Shown in pieces: positions 12,168 through 22,056 of a DNA stretch of 64,000 bases. Numbering within the stretch: the stretch's first letter is position 1; the number at the start of each line of letters is the position of its first letter. A model generated the notes under the pieces. That model was not told the DNA's origin. It made no database searches and saw only the letters and a list, made by a program, of their open reading frames with translations. The stretch comes from Malania oleifera (lineage: Eukaryota > Streptophyta > Magnoliopsida > Santalales > Ximeniaceae), in NCBI RefSeq assembly GCF_029873635.1, contig NC_080420.1, positions 50,607,457-50,671,456 of the forward strand, given 5' to 3'. Position numbers and translations under genes: made by a program.

Positions 12168-14145
12168 TGTTTGCCTTACAAGGCTTAATATCCCTTAATA
12201 TCCTATTTGGATGCTAACAAACAAGTAGAACTTAACATGCTTTGTTTTAGTGATGTATTTTTAGGAAACTTAGAAAGCCAAAACCAACAAATCTTCGAAA
12301 GATCTCCAATAAGCTTAAAGGTGCGTGATATATCATGAAGTGATCAAAAAGGAAAACTCAAAGACAGTTGAAGATGGAAAGAACTCAAAGCTCAAAGATA
12401 ATCATGAAGTTTTCAAAGAACAAGAAGTGTTTAATTTGTTAGGAAATCTTCATGTAAGTACTTCAAAGGTAAAAATATCATTATGAATTAAATGAAGCTC
12501 ATTAGGGGATAAAGATGGACTTCGAGACTTTATTTTAAAACCCTAGAAAATATCTTTCAAAAGTAAGAAAGCAAGGAAGTCAAATATCTTTGAAAAAGAA
12601 AGAAGAAAAACTGATTCTTTACCGTCCAAGTGACCGAGGTGAACACCTCAGGCAATCGAAGATTTTGCTGAAGAAATATAAAACAGGCAGTGTGTCTTCA
12701 AGCACCCGACCCTGTATCTTCAGGCTCCTGAACCCACTTGAGGTGACCGAGGTTGCACTTCAGGCAACCAAAGTACGGCAACGGGTAGATTTTTCAAACT
12801 TTTAATTTTCAGAAACTGGGGGGGAACTCTAAGTAAACTTGGGCAGCACGAATGTGAATATTTTTCAAGCCTATAAATACATGGTTTATGATCTTCACAT
12901 ACACACCAAACATTAAACATTCTTTCAAAATCTCTTTCACTAAAAGCTATCTTGCTATCTACTTCATAGGTCTAAATTGCTGCGAAATTCCTGAGAAATC
13001 TTTGAGTTTTTACATCTTCTCTGAAGTAAATAATTTAAGTTCTTGATCCTCATCAAAGAGAAGTAAACCGGTGATATTTACGTTGAGCTTCTTGCTTCAT
13101 TCCTTTGGTATTTTTAAATTGAAGTATATTAGTTTTTCAAAGTGTACTAATCAACTCTTTGTGTGAGCATCCTTTGTACATCTATTTGATTTGTATCTTG
13201 TAGATATTGACGGTTCAATGTTATTTGGATCATTGGCTATGTGTGGGTATATTGCTTAGAGAGGCGGGCTCTCACCTAATTAAGGAGTGACCGAACGAGG
13301 GTACATCAATTGGAGAGGTGGGCTCTAGCCTATTTGAAGAAGTGACTGAACGAGGGTACATCGTTTGGAGAGGCGGGCTCTAGCCTACTGAAGGAGTGTG
13401 TAAAGGTTTGTTCTTCTTGGTAAAGGAATAGGTTTAGTGAATACTTTAGTGGTTTGCCAAAGGTGAGGACGTAGGCTGGGTATAAGCCGAACCTCGTAAA
13501 AATCTCATTCTCATTTTCTCTTCCCTACTCTTTACTTTTCAGCAAAGTTTATAAATTGTGTGGATGCTTTATAAATCTCTGAATTCTAAGTATTTGGTTG
13601 TTAAATAGACCAGAAGATAATTTGTTTTAGTTTGATTAACATTGATTGCAGAAATTGAAAGGGACTACATTGGTTGATCATCCTTAACTTATTAAACTGA
13701 AAGTTTATTTAAAAGTTGAACATTGGGAAGAAGTGTGTTTGTGAATTTTTTGTTGAAAATCATATTGAAGAATCAAATCCATGTCAGCAAGCATAAATTA
13801 TCAATCACTGCAGGGCTTGGTTCAAATTTATATCCATAAGGCTTATATAAATAAACAACCATATTAAGTTCTTACATTATTCAAAGTGATGTATATTTTA
13901 AATCTTGGTTTGGTTGTTTACTTTCAAATTATGGATGATTGGTTTGGTTACTTGGATGTTTACATAGTTGTGTTGTTGAATGTATAAAAGAAACCAAGTT
14001 CTTATGTGATTGACAAATTAAACAAACAAGTCAAGAATTGGTTAAAAGAAATAAAAGAACTTTAAGGATTCTTAAAAGAAATTAAAAGAAAATTTTAAAA
14101 TCCAATTCACCCCCCCCCCTTCTTGGAACTACACCTTGTTTTTCA
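12168..14145 (+). repeat. 5' LTR of element 1
   Basis: 1978 bp, starts TGTTTGCCTTACAAGG (one base changed from TGTTGG in the 3' copy), ends TTTTTCA. TATAAATA lies at 12872-12879. U3 has gaccgagg/caggcaaccgaag repeats (12625-12780). The transcribed part has a 54-55 bp unit repeated nearly three times (13261-13400). The 3' end shows the 'ttcaccccccccccttcttgg' signature. Confidence 0.93.
12872..12879 (+). promoter_or_regulatory. TATA box, 5' LTR of element 1
   Basis: TATAAATA, identical to 17634-17641 in the 3' LTR and at the same offset; about 700 bp from the LTR start. Confidence 0.7.
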
Positions 14146-14147
14146 AT

Positions 14148-14160
14148 TGGTATCAAAGCC
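14148..14160 (+). other. Primer-binding site of element 1
   Basis: TGGTATCAAAGCC two bases after the LTR; one mismatch to the initiator tRNA-Met type TGGTATCAGAGCC of element 2. Confidence 0.88.
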
Positions 14161-14202
14161 AAGTTATAGAAAATCTTAATTAGTAGCTATATAAAAATCT
14201 TA

Positions 14203-15579
14203 ATGGCTCACATAGACGTAGCTCCCTTTGGAGATGGACAATCTTCAACTAGGTCACCCATCTTTTATGGTTTGAACTATACTTTTTGGAAAAAGAGAAT
14301 GCAAATATATCTTAAAACTATGAATTGGAAAGCTTGGGAGGTTGTCAGGGATGCTGACCAAATTCCCTTCAAACTAGTAGATGGAAAACAAGTTCCTAAG
14401 GAGAAAAATGATATGACAGACTTAGATCATAAGATGTTTCAAGTTAATTCTAGTGCTTTATATTGTACTTTAGATGCTAATGAATTTAATAGAGTAATGA
14501 CTTGTAAATCAATTGAGGAAATATGGGACAAGCTAGAAGTCACTTACAATGACACTATAGATGTTAGGGATAATAGGATTGATATGCTTACAAGTGAATA
14601 TGAAGCTTCTAAGAAGAAAAATAGAAAGGCCATGAAAGCCACTACTTGGGACAACATGAGTACAAGTAGTTCGAAAAATGAATCAAGTGACCAAGAGGTT
14701 GCTTATACATGCTTTATGGCTTGAGATGATGAGGAAAGCTCCTTGTCTAAATCTTTAAATAATTCTTGTAGTGATGAATCCAATGATGAGTGTATGTCAT
14801 CTTATGATGAATTACAAAATGATTTATTTAAAGTTCATAAGATGCTAATTAAAGCAACTAAACATTGAAAATTAAGGATGAAGGTATAATGAAAGAGTTA
14901 TAATCCCTTATAACTGCTGAAAGAGAAAAGGATTCAAAACTCATGAAAATAAAAAATAAGTATGATGCTGCAATAAAAGAATTAGAAGCTAAAAATCTTG
15001 CTGAAAAAGAAAAAGACTTGAGAATCAAAGAATTAGAAAGTAAGAATGAAAAAAATGATAGAAGACCTTTGATCCCTATCCTCTATAGAATATAAGAAAG
15101 ATATATATATTTCTTAATTTGAGGATAAAGTAAGAAAATTATCTCAAGAATTAGAGATAGAGAAATCACTAAAGAAGGTTGACAACAAGAAAGAGATACA
15201 GATAAAAGATCTCAAAAATCAGATTGAAGATAAAGAAAAAATCATTTATAACTTCACAAAAGGAAAGACAAACTTTGACAAAATGATAGGTTCACAAAGG
15301 ATGACCTTGAACAAAGAAGGTATTGGATTTAATGGGATTGAAAATAAAAAGAAAAAGAATCTTTACATGGGTTATTTTTCAAAAGAATCCAAAGACTATA
15401 CTAGCACATCTTCTATTGCCTACACTAAGACCATATGCTATCAATGTAAGAAAAAGGGGCATGTAAAGTTTGAATGTCCATTTAAGAGAAAGAATGTGAA
15501 AACTAAACAAGTATGGAGAGTAAAAGAAACATCTTTTATTAAACCAACTGGACCCAAGAAAGTATGGGTACCAAGATGA
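14203..15579 (+). pseudogene. Sirevirus-type gag, element 1
   Basis: Starts with ATG at 14203 ('MAHIDVAPFGDGQSS'). Copia gag N-terminal domain: 'PIFYGLNYTFWKKRM', 'WKAWEVV', 'SIEEIWDKLEVTY', then 'DMLTSEYE'. The middle of the UBN2-type domain is missing: the protein jumps from 'EYEASKKKNRK' to the Ser/Asp-rich linker, a loss I estimate at around 100 residues from knowledge of the family. A stop at 14722-14724 is followed by acidic and coiled-coil lysine/glutamate-rich sequence with stops and indels. The last part (15283-15579) is back in the first frame with a CCHC knuckle C-YQ-C-KKKG-H-VKFE-C (15436-15477) and the end 'GPKKVWVPR'. In autonomous relatives pol would follow; here it does not. 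Confidence 0.9.
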
Positions 15580-16921
15580 AAGACTAGTTCATAAACGAAA
15601 AACTCCATGGATTAAGTCATTCCCCTTTAAAAATTGAGAAAGTAACTTAATTCATGATCAACGAACAAACTAGTTGAAATAGAAAAACTTAAACATGAGT
15701 TTAAGATCTTATTATAACAAATTCAAAATGACATTGTTGGCCAAAATCATAAGATGATTTTTTACAAGGCTTAACTTAAGAAAATATCAAATTGAGCTTA
15801 TTACATAAGCACCTTGATTAAGAAAAAGATATTTGAGAATAAAAGTCTATATGCTACATGCTTACATGCCTATATGAGATGCTATATGCTACATGTGTAT
15901 GACTTGACTTGACTTGACTTATATTGAAAATTTATGGCGAGCATGAGATTATTTTTGATATGAGATTAATTCTTGACCATGCATGCTATTGATGAATCAC
16001 ATGGATAAACTTACTGTTCTTTATGTTGATATCTATGAGTTATGAAAGATATAATAGTTATATTAGTATCCATGAGCTATGCATGATAATGACTTTGGTA
16101 TCTATAAAGTACTTTGGTATCCATGAATATTTTAATTGATATCAAAATTTAAAAGCTCACTTGGTGTCACAATCTAAAAGCTAAATTTGTTTTTAAGCAT
16201 GTCAAGTATGATTATATCTATGAGCATGATATGACATTGATGATATTAGCATGATATTGATATTTGATAGATGATGTGAATAAATGTTTTGAAACATGGG
16301 ATGATAAAAGCATAATTGGTAACAAAACTAAATGTATTGAATTCAGGGGGAGTGTTATGACTTATTGCTTATATTATGATCGTTTCCATATTAATCAATT
16401 GGTATCATGAATGAATAAAATTTTAAATTGATATCATGAATTAAATTTTAAATTAGTATCATAAAATCAACAATTGGTATCTTGAATAATGTCAAAGGGG
16501 GAAAAAGTTGTTAGTAAAGATGTTACAAATATACATGACTATTAAAACACACTACAAATGTTGTATTGAAAAATAATAAATTGAGTGTGTACATATGTTT
16601 GATATGCATGTTTGATGATATGTTTATTTGAACTTAATCATTTTTTTCTCTTTTTGCTTGATGTCAAAAGGGGGAGAAGTTTTGAGTAAAAATTGAGCAT
16701 GGTATTACAAAAATTGAGCATAAACATAAGGAGGAGAAGTTCTTGATATTGATTGATAAACTTGAACTTAAATGAAGTGATGAACATGATTGCAATAGAG
16801 TTTTTGAAATTGATATTGATCTTACAAATATTATTAAGATGATGCTTATTAAAAGGGGGAGTCTTTTTAAGGCACACTCCAACTTTTTCTTCTTATTTGT
16901 CATCATAAAAAATGGGGAGAT
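15580..16921 (+). other. Post-gag non-coding region with serial polypurine tracts, element 1
   Basis: No coding homology. Purine runs of the 'aaaagggggaga' type recur at about 16345, 16495, 16666, 16728, 16852 and immediately before the 3' LTR (16909-16921, AAAAATGGGGAGAT). A series of such tracts upstream of the 3' LTR is a described Sirevirus hallmark. Minus-strand ORFs at 16638-16906 are read-throughs of low-complexity sequence. Confidence 0.8.
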
Positions 16922-18901
16922 TGTTGGCCTTACAAGGCTTAATATCCCTTAATATCCTATTTTGATGCTAACAAACAAGTAGAATTTAACATGTTTTATT
17001 TAAGTGATGTATTTTCAGGAAACTTAGAAAACCAAAACCAACAAAGTTTTGAAAGATCACCAACAAGCTTAAAGGTGCGTGATGTATTATGAAGTGATAA
17101 AAAAGGAAAGCTCAAAGACAGCTGAAGATGGAAAGAACTCAAAGCTCAAAGATAACCATGAAATTTTCAAAGAACAAGAAGTGTTTAATTTGTTAGGAAA
17201 TCTTCATGTAAGTACTTCAAAGGAAAAAATTTCATTGTGAATAAAATGAAGCTCAATAGGGGATAAAGATGGACTTAGAGACTTTATTTTAAAACCACAG
17301 AAAATATCTTTCGAAAGTAAGAAAGCAAGGAAGCCAAATATCTTTGAAAAAGAAAGAAGAAAAACTATTTCTTTATTGTCTAGGCGACCGAGGTGAACAC
17401 CTTAGGTGACTGAACATTTTTCTAAAAAATTTAAAACAGGCAGTGTGTCTTCAAGCACCTGAACCCACTTCAGGTGACCGAGGTTGCACTTTAGGAAACC
17501 GAAGTACGGCAATGGGCAGATTTTTCAAACTTCTAATTTTCAAATCTAATTGACTTGCACCCTAATCTTCTTAGAAAGTTGGGGGGCACTCCAAGTAAAC
17601 TTGGGCAGCACGAATGTGAATATTTTTCAAGCCTATAAATACATGGTTTATGATCTTCACATACACACCAAGCATTGAACATTCTTTCAAAATCTCTTTC
17701 ACTCAAAGCTATCTTGCTATCTGCTTCATAGCTCTGAATTGCTGCGAAATTTCTAAGAAATCTCAGAGTTTTTACATCTTCTCTGAAGCAAATAATTTAA
17801 GTTCTTCATCCTCATCAAAGAGAAGTAAACCGATGATATTTACATTGAGCTTCTTGCTTCATTCCTTTGGTATTTTTAAATTGAAGTATATTAGTTTTTC
17901 AAAGTGTACTAATCAGCTCTTGTGTGAGCATTCTTTGTACATCTATTTGATTTGTATCTTGTAGATATTTACGGTTCAAGGTTATTTGGATTGTTGGCTA
18001 AGTGTGGGGATATCGCTTAGAGAGGTGGACTCTAGCCTAATTAAGGAGTGACTGAATGAGGGTACATCATTTGGAGAGGCGGGCTTTAGCATATTTGAAG
18101 GAGTGACCGAATGAGGGTACATCATTTAGAGAGGCGGGCTCTAGCCTACTGAAAGAGTGTGTAAAGGTTTGTTCCACCCGGTAAAGGAATAGATTTAGTG
18201 AATCCTTTAGTGGTTTGTCAAAGGCAAGGGCGTAGGCTAGGTTAAGCTGAACCTCATAAAAATTCTGGTCTCATTCTCTCTTCCCTACTCTTTACTTTTC
18301 AGCAAAGTTTATAAATTGCATGGATGCTTTATAAATCTCTGAATTCTAAGTGTTTGATTGTTAAATAGACCAAAAGATAATTTGTTTTGGTTTGATCAGC
18401 ATTGATTGCGAAAACCGAAAGAGACTACGTTAGTTGATCATCCTTAACTTATTAAACTGAAAATTTTTTTAAAAGCTGAACATTAGGGAATAAGTGTGTT
18501 TGTGAATGTTTTGTTGAAAATCATATTGAAGAATCAAGTCCATATCAGCAAGCATAAATTATCATTTACTACAGGGCTTGGTTCAAATTTATATCCATAA
18601 GGCTTATAGAAATAAACAACCATATTAAGTTCTTACATTATTCAAAGTGCTGTATATTTTAAATCTTGGTTTGATTGTTTACTTTCAAATTGTGGATGAT
18701 TGGTTTGGTTACTTGGATGTTTACATAGGTGTGTTGTTGATTGTACAAAAGAAACTAAGTTCTTGTGTGATTGACAAATCAAACAAACAAGTCGAGAATT
18801 GGTTAAAAGAAATAAAAGAAGTTTAAGGATTCTTAAAATGAATTAAGAGAAAATTTTGAAATTCAATTCACCCCCCTCTTGGGACTACACCTTGCTTTTC
18901 A
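16922..18901 (+). repeat. 3' LTR of element 1
   Basis: 1980 bp, TGTTGGCCTTACAAGG to CTTGCTTTTCA. Closely follows the 5' LTR but with scattered substitutions and small indels, so this insertion is not recent. TATAAATA is at 17634-17641; the 54-55 bp repeat is at 18022-18170. Confidence 0.93.
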
Positions 18902-19248
18902 CTAAATGTAAAACACAATAGATATTTTGGATTGAAACTTGCAAAAACAATATCAAAGATTATATCAAAGATTTCATGTCTTGCAATTTGAATGTCAAGA
19001 CTAGCAACGGCTAGTTTAACGGCTAGTTAATGGCTACTTTGGCTCTTGGGCTATAAATACAAGCTATTATACTTGTATTAACATGGTTTTGAGCATTGTT
19101 GATCATATTTGTGAAAAATATCATTTTCTCCAAAACCTAAGCACTTTTCACTTTCTACTTTGCATTTTAGTTATTCTTCACAAGTGCTCAATCCTTTCTT
19201 GCTTACTTATCTTGTAAGATTCATTCCTTGAGAAAATATGTTGACCAT

Positions 19249-19480
19249 TCGGTCGACCGAGAGCTTTTGTACTACAACTACCTGGTCGACCGAAGGGTTG
19301 TCGGGTGAATTTTTAGCGGTCTGGTCGACCGAACCAGGTAGTTCAAAATGCCCTGGTCGACCGAAACTCAGAAAATTGGCAAATCGCCCTCTCCGGTCGA
19401 CCGAGCCTTTCAGTTCAAAAGTCCCTTGGTTGACCGAGCCAATTGAGTCCTGGTCGACCGAAACATTTTTGGTCGACCGG
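19249..19480. repeat. GGTCGACC palindrome array, 5' LTR of element 2
   Basis: Seven intact GGTCGACC units and one decayed GGTTGACC, usually followed by GA, spaced about 15-45 bp. The wider CGGTCGACCG is a perfect palindrome. ORFs read through it are artefacts. Confidence 0.9.
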
Positions 19481-19609
19481 ACCTCTCGGGTTGCCCTGAT
19501 TTTTTACCGCAGTTAATATTTTTTAAACAGGGTTAATTATTTTAAAATGATTTAAAACTTTCTTAATAATGCCCAATAGGTCCCCAACGGTCAAAAATAC
19601 ATCCTTGCC

Positions 19610-19617
19610 TATATATA
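19610..19617 (+). promoter_or_regulatory. TATA box, 5' LTR of element 2
   Basis: TATATATA followed by CCC; identical at 26521-26528 in the 3' LTR, about 120 bp after the palindrome array. Confidence 0.65.
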
Positions 19618-20751
19618 CCCATTCATTTATCATTATTAGCAAGGATTAGAAAACTTGATTAGGGCAAAACTCTCTCAACTCTTAAAACCCTATATTAGCC
19701 AAAAACTTCTTGCAAACACTCACATACTCTTCAATCTTTATTTCTCTAAGCATTGTGAGTATTTCTATAAGGCTGTTGTGCGTAATTTTTCTAGCTAATA
19801 CTCTCTTTTGGTATAAAGGTTGATTGATTTTATTTGAGAGTATAGCCTAAAGTTCTTCCACAGATTTCATTTGATAAATCTTGTGTGGGAAGACTTTGAG
19901 GGTTGTGGTTCTTGCATTGTTGTTGCAAGATACCTAAACCTAGATTTTGTGTGCAAAATCCTCTTGTAAAAAGCTAATCTTTCAAACAACTCCATTGTAC
20001 TTTAGAAATTGAAATATCATATTGAGTTTGTTTGATTTATCTTGCTTAGCATATTTGAAACCCAAATATGATTTTGTGATATTCGAATATTGAGTTTCAA
20101 ATCTTGCTTAGATACACACTCTAGATCTTGATTGATTATCATACTTGATTGAGTGTTTAGCACACATTAGAGCACTGAGCATATCTACATATCATTCGTG
20201 CTTACTTTAGTAATTGAGCTGTATTGGTGCACACATCTGCTTTTCTAGAAGCATATTTCCGCGTACAAATTTTATACACTTTGGTTGTATTTCCAGGCAC
20301 GGTCCTGAAGAGGGAGACTAGCCCTGGAATAGTCCCGGATTGGCTTAGACCCGGTTAGGAAAGCTAGGTGCGTCGTCCTGTTAAGGCGTGTAGGTTGAGG
20401 TCAGCCTCGCTAATTGACCTGGTTAAGGTTGAGGTCAGCCCTGTGTTAATTTGACCTGGTTGTAAACGGTGCCACTCCACCCTTAAGTGAGCTGTTAGTG
20501 GAATCCTCCTGCTTGCGAGCTAGAGGCGGGGACGTAGGCACAGTTGGCCGAACCCCGATAACATATCGTGCGTGTTCTTTACATTTCCGCAATTTACTTA
20601 CTGCACGTGTATGTTATATTGTAAATGATTAGATTTACATTTGCATAGACAGACAGGGGTTAAGTAATACTGCTTATCTGGTTTAACCTAGGTGATAATT
20701 TTTAAATACCCAATTCACCCCCCCTCTTGGGATTGCACCAAAGCTAACAAT

Positions 20752-20764
20752 TGGTATCAGAGCC
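20752..20764 (+). other. Primer-binding site of element 2
   Basis: TGGTATCAGAGCC, perfect initiator tRNA-Met type site, two bases after the LTR end. Confidence 0.93.
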
Positions 20765-20802
20765 TCGTAACTTAGACTTTGACGTTATTTGGTAAAAAGA
20801 TC

Positions 20803-22056
20803 ATGATGGCTCATGTTAGTGCATCCCCTTCATGTGAGGGAAGATTGGTCACACACCCACCTATATTCTATAGTAATGATTATGCTATATGGAAATTTAG
20901 AGTGACTGTGTATGTGAAAGCTTTAAATTGAAAATTTTGGAGAGTCATTGACCAGGGTGATTGTGTGCCTATGAAATCTATTGGGTGTACTGATGTTCCT
21001 AAATCTGAGTGTGAAATGAATGACCATGATAGGAACTTAGTACAAGTAAATTTTGATGCCATGAATACCTTACTGCATGCTTTAGATTCTAATGTTTTAT
21101 GTGAGGTTATGGCTTGTAGTAGTGCTAAGCAGATATGGGAAGAACTTGGGAGGAGATATGGAGCACCCATGCAAAACATTGTGATCTCTCCATGTGACTC
21201 AAGTCCTTCTAATCTTGAAGGAGGTAACCAGTGCTTTGTTGCCTTAATAGATAATGAGGTTATCTCTGTTCCTTCTACTTTAGTAGATAAATCTGATTAT
21301 GATTCATGTGATGAATTGAATGATGCATCTAATACTGAATCATGTGATAGTACTGATAGTGAAAGCATGCCTACTTATAAGGAATTGCAAGTTGAATATG
21401 TTAGAACTCATAAGTCACTTGTTAAAGCTAATAAAAGATATACAACTTTGAAAAACAAGTATGAGGCATGTGAGAAAGAATGTGACTCAAAAATTCTTGC
21501 TGAAAGAGAAAACAATTTGAAAATTAAAAGATTGGAAAGCAAGAATGAATCATTAGAAAAGGAATTGACTATTTTGAAATCTAAAGTTTCTAATGATGAT
21601 AAAAAGGATCTTCATATCCATGATCTTGAGAATAAAGAAAACAATATGTCAAAAGAACTTATGAAACTTCAATGTGTTTGCAAAGATATGAAAAACTCAA
21701 AAATTCAAGATCTAGAGAAGAAAATAGAAGACCAATCTAAGATCATCCACACGTTCACTAGAGGCAAAGAAAATTTTGATAAATTGCTTGGCTCACAAAA
21801 GATGACTTTAGATAAGGAGGGTATAGGTTTTAATGGAATTGAAAATAAGAAAGAGAAGAACCTATACATGGGGTACTTTGTAAAAGAATCAAAACATTAT
21901 GCTAGTACCTCCTCCGGTCCATACACTCACACCATATGCATTCTATGTAAAAAGAAGGGGCACACAAAATTTGATTGCCCATTTAAAAGAAAAGGTGTGA
22001 AACCCAAACAAGTTTGGAGGTCAAAGTACCACCTAGTCCTAACCCATCGAGAATAA
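20803..22056 (+). pseudogene. Sirevirus-type gag, element 2 (one premature stop)
   Basis: Open from the ATG at 20803 (or 20806, 'MAHVSASPSCEGRL') to 22056 except one TGA near 20930, where the related gag has Trp ('LNWRFW'). Order: N-terminal domain with 'PPIFYSNDYAIWKFRV' and 'MNTLLHALDSNVLCEVMACS', 'IWEELGRRYG', then an abrupt change to a Ser/Asp/Cys-rich acidic segment. A long charged coiled-coil follows (about 21390-21740), then 'GSQKMTLDKEGIGFNGIENKK' and a CCHC knuckle C-IL-C-KKKG-H-TKFD-C (21937-21978). The second half of the UBN2-type domain is missing at the same point (after 'YG') as in DE and BF. It could assemble particles only if read through or complemented. No pol follows. Confidence 0.9.

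Larger units (their letters stand above)
12168..18901 (+). mobile_element. Sirevirus-like gag-only element 1
   Basis: Complete LTR-to-LTR element of 6734 bp: 5' LTR 12168-14145, primer-binding site 14148-14160, gag 14203-15579, non-coding region with serial polypurine tracts to 16921, 3' LTR 16922-18901. Flanked by perfect TSD CTAAA (12163-12167 and 18902-18906). The uninterrupted target is visible in LTR F at about 62941-62975 ('attctaaatgtaaagcaca'), which confirms the borders. No pol is present, so it was mobilised in trans. Confidence 0.93.
19239..20749 (+). repeat. 5' LTR of element 2, with internal deletion
   Basis: 1511 bp against 2537 bp for the 3' LTR. It starts TGTTGAC like the 3' LTR but jumps at once to 'cattcggtcgaccg', which in the 3' LTR lies at 26157. 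The 1026 missing bases are bounded by TTGAC at both ends (25127 and 26152). TATATATA is at 19610-19617. Ends ...CCAAAGCTAACA. Confidence 0.88.

Noticed and set aside
19238-19516. ORF of 92 residues rich in 'STE' and 'RST' (also 26197-26427, 25798-26040)
   Set aside because: It is the GGTCGACCGA array read as codons; the frame is an effect of the repeat, in LTR U3.
20752-20764. tRNA-like sequence TGGTATCAGAGCC and its copies
   Set aside because: These are retrotransposon primer-binding sites complementary to a tRNA 3' end; no cloverleaf follows.
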